Source: Cryptomeria japonica
Taxonomy: Eukaryota; Streptophyta; Pinopsida; Cupressales; Cupressaceae
Direction: 5' to 3'
Assembly (NCBI RefSeq): GCF_030272615.1
Contig: NC_081413.1
Span: forward strand, 22,818,501-22,882,500
DNA: 64,000 bases
The position numbers were made by a program, and so were the translations under genes. A model generated the notes under the pieces. It was given only the letters and a program-made list of their open reading frames with translations, made no database searches and was not told the origin of the DNA. Each line of letters opens with the position of its first letter. Position 1 is the first letter of the stretch. Positions 33,759 through 45,904 of this stretch are shown here, piece by piece.

Positions 33759-34557
33759 GTTGTCATTGATGAAACACTCTCACACACATATGATTACATT
33801 AACTACCGGTGTAACTTGATTGGCTTACACTGTCAACCGGTATGTTTAAGGCTTATCTCTAACTGGTACTTTGTGCAACCGGTATGTGCTTAAGAGATAG
33901 CTTTTGGCTACACTAAGTCAGCATCAAAATGAAGATAAAGATGAAGATGGAGATCAAGAGGAAGATTCCAAGACAAGGGATGACATGTTTTGTTCCAATC
34001 GGTATTGATTTTGTGATGAGTTACTAGCACCAACTTCTTGACAGTAATTGTTGTGATGAGTTATGACTACTTGTCTAGATACACTGCACCTAGGAAATTG
34101 TGTTTTGATTTCCTTAGGCCGACATAACATTTGAATGTCTATTTAAAGACATCTTAGTGAATCATTTGAAACAGATAGAGAATGATGGTGTGCAAATACT
34201 GATATGCTTCAAGAGTGAAATCTTTTGTTGAAGAGTGATAAGTGTTAAGATGAAGAGCAGTGTCGAATGTACTTAGAAGGATCTGATCAAGCAAATATTG
34301 TGCTACTCAGAATAGATCAATCTATTCTTTCTATTTTCTAATCATTACAACAGAATCAAATCCCTTAACTGGGTAATCTATAACAAGCTTCATTGTACAA
34401 ATCCTCTAACAAGGTGATCCATTAGTTTAGATTCTCAAATCCTCCAAAAAGGTTACTCTTAACAAGGTACAGGCTTCTAATCAAGCTTGCGATCTCTAAC
34501 AAGATTCGCTCCTAGTAGAGAACTTTGCAAGGCCTTAATTTGTCAGTTATCTATTAG
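33759..34557 (+). repeat. Truncated Copia-type LTR fragment
   Basis: Starts TGTTGTCATTGATG, like the starts of the LTRs at 9885 and 44215, and carries several ccggta words and the caacaaggt/ctaacaagg repeats typical of this LTR type. The right end is lost where a piece of repeat R begins. No TSD can be defined. Confidence 0.45.
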
Positions 34558-34858
34558 TGCAGATGTATCTATGAAATTATAACTTGATTAATATCCTCTA
34601 GAATCTTAATGTAAAGGATTACATTTATTTCTTCACAGTTTTTGTGAATATGACATCCCTACATCCACTAATTTTTTTCCCTTAGGGTTTTCCCCTTCTA
34701 TATTACAAATTAATATCTAATTAAGGGTTGGATGTACCCCTCTCTATGTTCATTTGTATATCTCACTCAATTTTTAACTTCTATTGTTATCATCTATTTG
34801 ATTCCTATGGACTACTTACCCTTAGATTGTGTCTTATAGATAAAAATATTCTCATCAA
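34558..34858. repeat. Partial copy of repeat R
   Basis: Matches 31060-31300 directly and 59395-59690 in inverse, including the phrase ttagggttttccccttctata. It retains the 90-bp stretch missing at 31290. LINE 2 starts at its right edge. Confidence 0.75.
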
Positions 34859-35601
34859 TTAAAGGGTGGCTTTGATGTTCCTGTGAACCATGTTCTTGCT
34901 AAAGCTCCTTCTATCCATGTCTCTTTTGATTCTGATTATCAGTCAGAGGAGGGTCCCCAAGGGAACAATCTTGATCAATCTATCCATAATGCTTTCTCTA
35001 ACAAGGTGGAGAGTGCTTTGAACAATTTAAAACAGGTTGGACTAGAAGGGGTTATTAATTCTAAGCTTGATTGTCAGGATCAGGATGGCATTTCTTGGTG
35101 AGCTAGTCAGATAAGTCCTCCCTCCCATAAGGTCCCAATCATTGTAATTTTGTTTAGGAGGGTGGGCTAGATGGCAATATAGGTGATAAGATTTTTGGTT
35201 CTTTAGAAGGGCTAGGTGTTCAGATGAATATTCCATAATATAATGGAGGTGTAGGTGATAATGCCCATGTTAATTCTACTCCCTTAGGTCATGATCATGC
35301 TATCCTAATTCAAAAGGTAAAAGAGTTAGCATATAGTAAGCCTAATTTGGGGTTTGACAAGCCTCAGGAGTCTCTAGATATTTCTCCAAATGAGCATATG
35401 GTTCAGCAAGTTGAGCATTTGCTCAATACTAACAAGGATTAGTTAGAGGAGGAGGTTTCAGATAGGATTGTGTGTTCTATTGAAAATGATTTGAATTTAA
35501 CTCATAATAGTTTGCCTCTTTCCCCTTCCTTTAATCCTTTTGAGGTTCTCAATAATAACATTGCCTAGGATGTTTCAAATAAAGTGGAACCCTAGGGACT
35601 A

Positions 35602-36831
35602 GTGTCTTATCCTTGGTCACCTTTAGTTAAAATGCCATTCTCTCCTGTTGGCCCTCCTATTGCCCAAGTTGAGATGAAATTCCCTAACCCTGTTGTGTCT
35701 CCGGGTAGGGGTAGACCTCCAAAAAACCGTAAAACTCAATTGGAAATTGATGCAAGTATTCAACAAGTATTGTCTGCTTCTCCCGGGGTTAAGAAGATAT
35801 CAACCTTGTCTTTGGACAAAGGAAAAAACATTGGTCATTGCTCGAGCTCCATCAAAAAGAAAAAGAAGTGCCTAATTAGTCCTCCGGTCACTAGATTTGT
35901 GATGGTTAAGAGGATCTTACATAAAAGCTTTGGGGAGAATATCTCTTCCCCTAAGAATGAAAAGAGGGGAGTTGTCGACCTCCCCTCGAGGGCAATGAGG
36001 ATTATTTCATGGAATGTTAGGGGTTTAAATTCCCCTAACAAGAGATGCTTGATCAAGTCTCAATTGGACTTGGTTAAGTGAAATATAGGTATGCTTCAAG
36101 AGACTAAGCTCTCTTTGGAGAATTCTGAGTTTGTTTTTTCCTCTTGGAAGAGGTGGAAATTCTTGTCGTGCTCGACTGCTGGGGCATCGGGGAGTTTGGC
36201 CTTGTTATGAAATGATTTTGTGGTTGATGTAGAATTGGTTTCTTTTGCTCCTAATTGGATGTTATCATTAGGGTCTTACAAAAATTCTATATTCAAAGTA
36301 TGGTTGTTTAATATTTATGCCCCCCCGGGTGTCTTGGCTAAATGCAACCTTTGGCGAGAACTCATAAGGTTTTCATCCCCCCTTAGGGATCATTCTTTCA
36401 TTATTTTTGGGGGGACTTCAATGTAATTCTAGATTTGGATACAAAGACAAGGGGTATTTGTCTTAATAAGAAATTATATGGATGATTTTAATGCATTCAT
36501 TTATGATATGTCTCTTTTTTATTGTAAGCCAAATAATGGTCTTTTCACATGGACAAACATGAGGAAGAATTTCTCTCAAATTATGGAGAGATTGGATAGA
36601 TTTTTACTTTCCCCCAATTGGTTTGATTCAGATGTTGATTTTTTTTCTTCTATCCTTCCTTTGACAGGGTCAGACCACTTTCCTGTTTCCCTCTTTGTTT
36701 TAAAAGACAGATCTTCTCATAAATTGCCTTTTAAGTTTGAACCCGTGTGGTTTAGGGATCCTTTTTTCCTAACCCTCTTGCAACAATGGTGGTGTGAGGC
36801 TCCATTCATTAGAGGGTCTAGAATGTTTTAG
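35602..36831 (+). pseudogene. LINE 2 endonuclease region with an AT-hook-like motif
   Basis: A 159-codon open piece carries SPGRGRPPKNRK (AT-hook-like, about residue 35) and then MRIISWNVRGLNSPNK, the start of the endonuclease-exonuclease-phosphatase fold. The frame then breaks at 36079. Later pieces give NIGMLQETKLSLE, IFKVWLFNIYAPPGV and, at 36478-36831, FTWTNMRKNFSQIMERLDRF plus the SDHFPVSL end motif. It would nick target DNA. The catalytic GDxN segment is damaged near 36410. Confidence 0.78.
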
Positions 36832-37109
36832 ATTGTTAAGAAGATCAGATTTTTAAAGAAAAATATTAGGGAGTGAAATTCTCTTCATTTTAAGAATATC
36901 TTTGAAGAAAAGAAAAGGATTTTGGATATGATTGATGTATTGAATAGGCATGTGATTCTGCATGGTATGGGTTCTAGAGTGTTTGATGAAATTAAGTCTC
37001 TTAGGAGTGAGTTAGAAAAAAATTTGGCGAGAGAGGAAGTATATTGGAGACAAAAATCTAGGGCGTTATGGTTAGTTGATGGGGATAAAAATACAAAATT
37101 TTTCCATTC

Positions 37110-37910
37110 TTCCACTAAGATGAAAAGGGCTAGGAGTAGGATTACTTGTATTTAGGACTGTCATGGGAATATTCTTTCTGAGTCAGAGAATATTTCTAGT
37201 GAAGCAGTAATGTTTTTTAAGAATCTACTTTCATCTGAGAATAATGATGTCTCTAACAATATCTCATCTCACATTCCCTCTTTAATTTCTCTCAATGACA
37301 ATAGAATGTTAATGTCTCCTTTTTCATAGGAAGAGGTTAGGGGGGCTATTTTTGCTATGAATTTGGAAAAGGCACCCGAGCCTGATGGATTCACTCCTTT
37401 ATTCTTTGAGAAATGTTGGGATTTTGTGGGTCCGAATGTTTTTTTGGCTCTTGAGGAAGCTAGACGAAATAGGTCGATCCTTAAGGAAATGAATACTACC
37501 TTGATAGTCATTATACCTAAGAAACTTTGAGTTGAGAAATTAGAGTAGTTCAATTGAGTGGTCTATGGAGGGGGATCCAAATTCAAAAATTTGATTATAG
37601 GATTTCCCATTGCCTTTTTGCTGATGACACCCTTTTGTTTGGCAGTGCATCTTTGAAGGAGGCTAGAATTATTGATCAAGTGATTAAGAATTACGTTTCA
37701 TTTTCTGGACAGAAGGTTAATAAGGACAAGTCTAAGATATTCTTTTTAAACACTCACTTCTTGATTCAGGGTAGGCTTCATAAATTTTGGGGTTTCCAAC
37801 TTGGGGATTTTCCTTGCAACTACCTTGGGATCCCCTTTTTTGTTAAAAAGGACAAGGTGGGCTTTTGGGATAAAGTAATTATAGGGGTATCAAAGAAAAT
37901 ATTGTCCTAG
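37110..37910 (+). pseudogene. LINE 2 reverse transcriptase, internally deleted
   Basis: The fingers are seen at 37330-37525 (EEVRGAIFAMNLEKAPEPDGFTPLF in part, then TTLIVIIPKKL). The next piece (37554-37910) already contains the catalytic box as CLFADDTLLFG and the thumb (FSGQKVNKDKSKIFF, LGIPFFVKKDK). About 150-200 residues of palm, including the first catalytic Asp, are missing at the 37530-37555 junction, so the enzyme is dead. Confidence 0.82.
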
Positions 37911-38147
37911 AACCATAAATGGATTACCATGGTAGGGAAAATTGTTCAGATTAAGTCTGTGTTGAATGTGGCACCAATTTACTTAATGTCAATTCTCAAA
38001 TCTCCAAAGTCTATTCTTGTCAGTTTGAAGGATACTCTGAGATCCTTTCTTTGGAATAATAGTAAGGATGGGAAATGTAGGATCCCCTTGCTAGCCTAGG
38101 ATAAGGTCTTTCTTCCTAAAGAACTTGGGGGGTCAGGGATTAGAAGT

Positions 38148-38984
38148 TTGGAGAATCAAAATCTAGCCCTGGGGGCTAAGCTAGTTTGGAAATTGTATGA
38201 TAAACCAGATTCCCTTTGGGCTAAGATCATGTTTTCTAAGTATTTTAATAATGGGGTAAGAGAGTCTTTTTTTCATGCCTCGAGTTTGCCCCAAGGGTCA
38301 GGTATTCAGAATTTTTTGGTTAAATGTAGAAGTGTCTTGTTGCCCAATCTTTCTTCAATTGTGCATAATGGTAGTAAATCTAGATTTTGGGATGATGCTT
38401 GGAATGATTATTGTCCTTTGGATTCCATTAGGGATTGGACCCCATTAAAATCAATTCTTTCGGTTAGATGGGGGATTTTTTTGTCTTATTTTTTTGATAT
38501 TGTACAAAATGGTCATGTGAAGATGGCTAAATGGAAATCAATTGACTGTCTGAATATTGATCTTAGTTTGAAAGTAGAATTTTGTAATATCCTCAAATAT
38601 AGAGTTTTCATCTTGTCTGAGAGAGAATATGAGCCTATTTGGACTAAGAGTGCATCTAGCAAATACTCTATGAAAGATGGATATAATTCCCTTATGCTGG
38701 CTAAGAACTTTTCTTCCTGGCCCTTTAAATTGTTGTGGCATTCGGCTTGCCTTCCGAAGGCAGGTGTATTTGCTTGGCTTGCTATACAAGACAGGGTTCT
38801 TATAGGGATGAGATTCGATAGGATGGGATTGAATGTTGTTTTCCCTTGTATTTTGTGTAATAAGAACTTGGAATCATCCTCTCACCTGTTTCTTCACTGT
38901 GATTTTTTGTTTGGATATTGGCAATGGCTATTTGAGAAACTACGTTTGTCCTTTGTTATTGGCTATGATCTTCTCCCACTTTAG
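38148..38984 (+). pseudogene. LINE 2 zf-RVT domain region
   Basis: A 278-codon open stretch. The segments NQNLALGAKLVWKLYDKPDSLW and SRFWDDAWNDYCPL are followed by the zinc-binding part: YSMKDGYNSLM, WHSACLPKAGVFAWLAIQDRV and CILCNKNLESSSHLFLHCDF (CxxC...HxxxHC). This is the usual C-terminal module of plant LINE ORF2 and of its host-gene relatives. Confidence 0.85.
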
Positions 38985-39339
38985 AGTCAGGCCTATCTTG
39001 TTTTCTTCATCCTTTTATACTTATCTCTGGCTCATCTCTCCTTCGATTATCATTTGGAACATATGGTTAGAAAGAAATAATAGGATTTTTAGAAAGCTAT
39101 CAGCTTATCTCTCTGACATTTTATTCAAGATAGAGGATTCTATCTTGGAGGTGGCTCTGTCATACATTCATAAGGATTTGGAGAATTTGACATCCTTCTC
39201 TCATTGGGATGGTAGGATTACAAGGACCTAGAAATATCTCTCTTCCATCCCTTCTCATGAGTCTGTCTCAAAAGGTCTTGTTACTATTAATAAGAGACTT
39301 GCTGCTAGATGGGATCCTCCTCCTTTGGGCTAGTTCAAG

Positions 39340-39783
39340 ATTCATTTTGATGGAGCTTCTAGGGGTACCCCGGGGTTGGCTAGGGCTGGTATGGCTATTT
39401 TTGACCAAAATGCAGTCTTAATAGATGCCCAGTGTCATGCCCTTGGTTCCCAGTCAAACAATTTTGCTGAACGCTAAGCCTTGTCCCTAGGGATTGATCT
39501 GGCTCTCTTTAGGGATTAAAAACCTATTAATTTAGGGGGATTTGATGGTCATTATTCAAAGTTTTTTGAGCAGTAAGAGCAATTGTTGGTATTTGAAGTA
39601 CATATTAGATCATATTTTGGAGAAGTTGTCATTCTTTGATGCATTCTCGTTATCTCATTGTTTTAGAGAACTGAATAGGCTTGGAGATTTTTTGGCTAAT
39701 ATGGCAATTGACACCAGTGCTCATCTTAAGTCTGTGGAGGCAAGTGACATTCCTCAAGACATTCTTCTTGGGTATTTGATCTA
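39340..39783 (+). pseudogene. LINE 2 RNase H domain
   Basis: FKIHFDGASRGTPGLARAGM holds the first catalytic Asp; SNNFAER gives the Glu; the end has RELNRLGDFLANMAI. Stops and shifts interrupt it (for example at 39476 and 39520). RNase H at the end of ORF2 is common in plant L1-type elements. Confidence 0.75.
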
Positions 39784-40350
39784 ATCGTAAGGGTTTAAGG
39801 TAATTGTTTTGGGCTACCTATTTCCATTATCTCTTGAGGTATTCATATTATCCTCTAGTCTGATCAGATTTTATTTGTACCACATGTGTAGATAGGAGGA
39901 TGATAGGCTCTATTATGTTTTTGTTTACATATGGTGTATTCTTACAATTCTACATCTAGGCTAGATGATGGTGTGTATATCTCATGAGGTGTGGTTAGCA
40001 AGTAAATTGCAGTTTGCAAATTATTCTAAAGATCAATTCAAATTTTATTGAGGCACGATTTCTCGGGTATTTGATCTAACCTATGGGTTTAAGGTAATTC
40101 ATTTAGATCTATTTGTTTCTATTATCTCTTGAGGTATCAATGTTATCCTTTACTCTGTTTAGATTTTATTTGCAACAGATGTGTAGATAGGAGGATGATA
40201 GGATATATTATGTTTTTGTTTACATAAGGTGTGTTCTTAAAATTTGTTTCTGGGCTAGATGATGGTGTGTATATCCCATGAGGTATGGTTAGCTAGTAAA
40301 TTGTAGTTTTTGCCGAATGTGCAATTCATTCTAAAGACAAATTTAAATAA
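39760..40350 (+). repeat. 295-bp tandem duplication in the LINE 2 3' region
   Basis: Two head-to-tail copies: ggtatttgat starts at 39771 and 40066, and long stretches such as tgtgtagataggaggatgatagg and gatggtgtgtatatc recur at the same offset. The first copy includes the last codons of ORF2, so the duplication straddles the coding/3' UTR boundary. Confidence 0.85.
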
Positions 40351-41990
40351 TGCTAAGGTAAGGGATATTCCTTAAGGCTATGTGGAAGGAAATGGGATGT
40401 CTTGTATTGGCCCTCTATCTGATGTAGAAACCATATTTCTACTTTAAGTATCAGTCATTGAATAAAGTCATTTATAGGGTGAGGATGTGGCTGCTCATGA
40501 TATTTTTAAAGGGTGGTGGCATGTGTTTTTTTTAGCGTTCTTTTGTTTTCAATCCTTCATAGGTTGTGGCATGCTTGTAACTCTTTAATGTGTAGTACAT
40601 TCCTGGGCTATTATTATTTGTTAAAGTTTTTGTACTACATCGTTGGCCACCTTGTGTGAGTTTTGGCCATGGCAGAATTGGTTTTATGCGATAATCATTT
40701 TTTGAGGGTGGCGTCCTCTCTGTCTGGATGTTCATTTATGATTGACAATTTAAGGGTTGGTAATCCATGTGAAATGTTTAAATCAAGGAAGGTTGCAATG
40801 GATATTTTGCATTGTCATTATGGAAAGTTAAGGGTGGCTTTCTCATTTATATTATCTCACTTACATTATCTTGTTATGTAGTATTTTATGTTTATGTTTC
40901 TGTTGTTTATTTTGGAGCTCTTCCTCCTGCAAATGTTGTCTTCTCTATCCATTGGGATATGCAGAGTGTCTTTAGAAGCTAGAATAGCGGAGGAAGAGAA
41001 TGTGGACAATTCTGTCAAGCTTGTTAAAGTCTTTAATTTGTTTTCTCCTGTGGTGGATTTTGAATTCCGTAGACTTCTGGGGTGTCGATGGTTGGAAGTT
41101 TGCCCTCATATTTCTTATGCTAAGCTTTTGTCTCGCTTTGTTACAATTTTCTATGATGTTTTACTCGATGATGTTTTGGTCTGCCTCTTGGTTTCCACGT
41201 TCATTTTTTCGATAGTATGTAATTGGGCCTTGGTTTCTTCTACATTGGTTGATTATCTCTTTGATGTGGGGTCTTTTTATTACGGTGGGTTTCTTCCTCA
41301 TCATGAGCTCATGGTTAATGGTTGGTCTGGTCAATTATTGCATTAATTAAGAATGAGACTGATATGTGACTCCATGGAAGACACACGGGCTTCTATGGAT
41401 TTTCTGTTGTATTTGGCTCTTGATCAGTATGTGGATAAAGCTTGGGTCATTTTTGAGGCCTTGCACTCATTGATCACTTTGGAATTTTTGTTCTCTGCTC
41501 CTACTTGTTTGGCTTTTCCTCTAAGGATTATTCCTCCTCTAGTCTCAGCTCATGAACCTCCGGAAGAGAGCACCAGCTCTTGGTTTATGGATATCTAACT
41601 ATTTTTTGGATTTGGTGGAATGGTTTTTGTTGATGTAGATTTGGGAGGTTCTTTGGCTACTATTATGTTCGAGTGTTTAAATATGGTTTTGGCAGGAACT
41701 TCTACATCTCTAGTATCTCCTTCGTGGTCCTTCATGTAATCCTAATGGCATTTTTGTTCATCCCTTCATTTGGCGGTAGTCTGGTTTTTTGTAATTGTCC
41801 TATGGGACCCTTGTATAATTTCTAGAGGTAGGGGGTGGGGTGATATGTCTGGAAAGCAACAAATGATGTAAGGGTAGTGCCTAGTTTTTATTTTTTTGAA
41901 GGCTACAACCAGAGGTTTTCTTGCGGGTTCTTTCCTGCCGGTATGCCTTTTTTTGAACCTGATGTAAACATTTTTATGAATAATATAAGT
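40351..41990 (+). other. Presumed long 3' region of LINE 2
   Basis: No domain recognised. Open stretches of 152 (40888-41346) and 81 codons (41353-41598) are hydrophobic or composition-driven and carry no motif I know. It is assigned to LINE 2 only because the A-rich LINE end follows at 41990-42030. Confidence 0.4.
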
Positions 41991-42030
41991 TTAGTGGATT
42001 TTCCACTTTTACCAAAAAAATAAAAAAATA

Positions 42031-43251
42031 ATTAATTCACCTCTTCTCTATTTCACTTAAGCTAAATTTAGGAATCTAAACTTAGGAATATTAATAATTA
42101 ACTTATTATTAATTATTAATTGCTTTTAAGGATTTTCCTTTTAGGTTTGGTCTTCTTTTATAAGGATTGATCGTGGCAAGAGTTCGTGATCTGCATTCAA
42201 GAAGTGTTGATTAAAAATACTAATAATCACAAGACAGGAGCATTGTAACATATGTACAAATCATCAATATAATATGACTAAGACATGCAACATTGGAAGA
42301 AGTTGATCCTACATATAATATAATGTCCTTGTTAAAGCTATAATATAAGTATAGAAAAAAATTATACGAAGTAATTTTTTCTTTTTCTAATTTAAGTAAA
42401 CATGACATGTATGTGGGAATCTGATCTTAGCCATTTGCATATACATACTTCTATGCTAACATTTACATACTCTACACTAAAATTTACATATTGTTTCATA
42501 TTGGGAGAACATTTGAATAGAGTACAAGTGAAACAAAAAATCTTGTAACAAGTAAATTCCCATTTTATGATATAGATGTGTGTGGTATGTGTTTGGAGAT
42601 TTAAACCAAGCAATTTGCATATGTGCATCTCAGAAGATAATTTTATATTCTAGTGTTCAGAAGAGAATCTATCTCTACTATATTTGTGTATATCTCTTGT
42701 TGTATTGGGAGACAAACCTATTTATATTAGCAAAAATAGTGTTTTTTGGGCACCTTCTTTTTTTTGTGTTTATTGTGGAAGTTTGATTTCTTATTTGTCT
42801 CTCATTAAACCTATACCCATATACTTAAGAATGTAATTAAAAGAATGACATGGTTCATTAGGGAAAAACTAGTTTTTTATTCTTTTTTAAATTGAGAAAT
42901 ATCATATATTTTCTAATCGTAATGATGATTTAGTTAGCAATAATAATTCATAGATTAAAAAACTCATCTCCCTTAATTATATTATGCAAGGTTCATGTTA
43001 ATACTTAATTCTAAAGCTTGCATGGATTAGAGAATAATTCTCACCCCTTTTTCTTAAATTGATTAAATTAGTGGAAGTATTCTAATACTGAATTAGATCT
43101 TGGCATATAATTCCTCAAACAAGAATGCTAATTAAAAAACGTAATAAAAAAAATAACCTTCTTATACTCTTAGCTTAAAGTGGAACACCATTAAGAGAGT
43201 TTTTTAACATGGTCGGTGACACAAGAGTGGCACATCCTATGGTACCATGTG
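42031..43251. other. AT-rich sequence, nothing recognised
   Basis: No supported gene, terminal repeat or duplication partner found within the window. Confidence 0.5.
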
Positions 43252-44214
43252 GCTTGGGGGGAGGCTAGACCTCATGATCTCGTGCTCTACCATTGGAAGC
43301 TCTCGCCAAACGAGCTATGCTCCTAGCCCAATAATAACTATTATTTAATTAAAATCATTAATTCATAATAATTCATGGGATTTTCTTATAATTACTTTTT
43401 AATTTCTTTAAATTGGAAGAGGGCTCCACTTATTAAATTAATTTTTTGTTAAGGAAATGAAAAAAATTTAAAAAAATCAATATTGAGAGACATGACCTAT
43501 GTCCTCCACATGGAATTATAAGGAAAGCAAACAAAAATACAATTCTTCTTTATGAGAAACAAACTTGAACTAATTTAGAAAACAAACCACCTCTACATAT
43601 GAACTTGGTTTAAAATAAGATAAACTGGCATAGATTTAAAACAAGACAAACTAGAACCACTAAGAAGTATGTATGTGACATTTAATCAGGCTAAGAAAAC
43701 ACACTTTATGACAAGCTAAGAAAATGCACTTTATTATTTTTTGATAAGAAGATTCTATCCACTCTTTTATACAAACGATGTGTACCAAGTGCTTCTTTAT
43801 GTAACATGGCAAAAATGTGAAGTACAATTTAGGGTTAAAATTAAAGGTTAATGTAATCTAGAAAGAATTTAAGAGAAATAATATTGTAATATATTATTCC
43901 CATAATGTGAAGATACTTAATTACCTTTAGTTACCCTTCTATTTCTCTTAGCGAACCCTTGGTCTATTGCTATTTTTTCAAAATTTGTTTATACCTAAGG
44001 CAACCTAAGAAGGGGATATGCCTCTAATTTTGGCCACTATTCAGACACATTACATGGATCTTGGAAGAGAAATAACTTAAGTTTATAAATAAAAAGAGAT
44101 TAAAGGTGTCACCCAAATGCCTTAGGTGAAACCCTAATCACTTTTTCATATCCTTTTCTGAGAGATTGTGGAAGGAGCATGAATAGAGATGACCTAGATT
44201 TCACTACATAATTA
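43252..44214. repeat. Repeat D, copy 1 (partner 61625-62594)
   Basis: About 960 bp aligned directly with 61625-62594 at high identity (for example aatttagggttaaaattaaaggttaatg in both). The left edge of similarity coincides with a tRNA-like sequence, and the right edge runs into the TGTTGGCATATG LTR start, present in both copies. No coding potential. Confidence 0.85.
43258..43330 (-). other. tRNA-like head in repeat D
   Basis: On the minus strand, GGGCTAGGAGCATAGCTCGT then TTGGCGAGAGC resembles a tRNA 5' half with an A-box-like TAGCTCGTTTGG, and a degenerate T-arm/B-box follows (GAGGTCTAGCCTCC). The spacing is close to that of a tRNA. It could be a tRNA-derived SINE head or an old tRNA pseudogene; I see no cloverleaf good enough to call a tRNA. 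Confidence 0.4.
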
Positions 44215-45405
44215 TGTTGGCATATGTTTATCATTGATGTCAAATGGTGAGCTTGTTTGTCAAAGGTAGATGTTGGCAAGGAAGACATTGTAGCAAGGTT
44301 GAGATATGAAATTGTTATTTATTAGTAGCATCTTTATCAGAATTGGCAAGATGTAGTTATAATGTTGAGAAGATATTTAGGGTTTAGTGACTAAGGGTTT
44401 ATAATGTGATTTTAAAATTCCATCTTAATGGCAACATGAACTAGTCAATGACAACAAGAAATAGTCAGTGGGGACAGGAACTAGTCAATAGCAACGAGAA
44501 CTCTAAGAAATGCAATAAACATCATAAAATCAAATGAAAATCAAATTAACAATTGAAATGACTTCTAAGGTCATATTTAAGGTTGATGTTCCATCTTTCA
44601 AAGGTGTGAGTATGAATGTTTAATATTAGTTTTTTAAATATTAATGGTTATTTATTGTGACAAGATTTTGATGGGTAGTTACCTGTTCTGTTTTGCCTAT
44701 AGCATATTTTGCTAATTTTTAGTCATCAACGCACTTGATGATTTAAACCAAAAAAGACTTTGCTTGATGGTAGTTGTTGTAATGAGAATGAAATGACATT
44801 TTTTTCTTTTGCAAATACTTGTTGAAGATTAAAGTGGAATATTAATGTTGCATATGCAAGGTTATAAGAAGTATTGTGGTATGCACACCATGTTTATTAT
44901 TGTGGATGAAACAAATTAATCAAATAATTTTGTTGTAAACAAGGTAACCCTTTGTATCCATGTTTATTGTTGTAGATAAAACAAGGTGATCAAAGAATTG
45001 TATTGAAAACAGAGTCACCCTCTGTATTATGTTTTCATTTCTTCTAAGTCTGATATAAGTGGAGTGTTGTGACTCCTATTGAGTAGATTCTCTTACTGCC
45101 TCATACATTTTCAATGAGACTGTAATCAGTGATATTCATAGCCATTTAGACATAATAGTAATCACTATTATAGTGATTTTTTACCCTTCTATTGTTTTCC
45201 AATCAAATATTTGTGTCATGTGATATGCATCTGTGATTCTTGGGTTATATGGACTGATAGATACCTTGGTGCTATTGTTTTTTTTTCTATGAAGTGATAT
45301 ATGTTTTGGAGCTATTGTTTTAAGAATTTATTTGTTAAATCTGTTGAATATATTGACCACTAATTCACCACCCTCCCCCTCTAAGTGGTTTGAAGTATTC
45401 CAACA
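44215..45405 (+). repeat. Copia-type LTR, possibly solo
   Basis: 1191 bp from TGTTGGCATATG to ATTCCAACA: the 6-bp ends TGTTGG/CCAACA are perfect inverted repeats, and the C-rich ctaattcaccaccctcccc block precedes the end, as in the LTR at 9885-10701. No PBS follows and no PPT precedes it, which suggests a solo LTR. The flanks aatta and agatt do not match, so a TSD is not supported. Confidence 0.55.
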
Positions 45406-45904
45406 AGATTTTGGTGTAACGTCAAAGGTGATTCCAAATATTCATATTAGAGAACTAATTTATGGGTTTGAATCCTAGGAGGTCACCCTGTGGTCAACAC
45501 CATAGGTGTTGGCTACTCAGTCAACACCTCCTTGAGATTTGTGACACTGAGGGGGGATTGTTGGCTAGTCGGTCAACACCTCCTTAGGATTTGTGACATG
45601 GCTTCCTCCCATGGATCCTTGCCTCTGGCTGCTCTCCCATTCACTAACAACTCAAGGTTTTGGTGTAACGATAGAGATGTTTCCAACAATAGGACTAGGG
45701 CACAGTTCCTTGGTCCTCGCAATTAGGACCGGACTTCGGGCCCCTTGGCAATTTAAAAAATTGAGCAAGAAATTTAGTCCCATGTCACCTCATGTCAGAA
45801 AATTAATATATTTTTTGACTAGCAAGTATAAAAGGAGGATTTCCCCTTCCATTCGATGAACACATATATATCCTAAAATCATATTGGTCAATCAATTCAA
45901 GCGA

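Larger units (their letters stand above)
34859..42030 (+). mobile_element. LINE 2 (L1-type non-LTR retrotransposon), degenerate
   Basis: In order: the tail of ORF1 (34883-35590), endonuclease (35998-36740), RT (about 37110-37910, with an internal deletion), zf-RVT (38148-38984), RNase H (39340-39780), then a 2.2-kb non-coding tail. The tail has a 295-bp tandem repeat and ends at 41990-42030 with taagtttagtgg...ttttaccaaaaaaataaaaaaa, the usual A-rich LINE 3' end. The tail length is unusual and could include other insertions. No convincing TSD was found. Confidence 0.75.

Noticed and set aside
40888-41346. 152-codon hydrophobic frame in the LINE 2 tail
   Set aside because: Composition-driven; no recognisable domain and no start context to support a gene.
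43258-43330. Intact tRNA gene
   Set aside because: A-box-like sequence is good but the acceptor and T arms do not pair convincingly.
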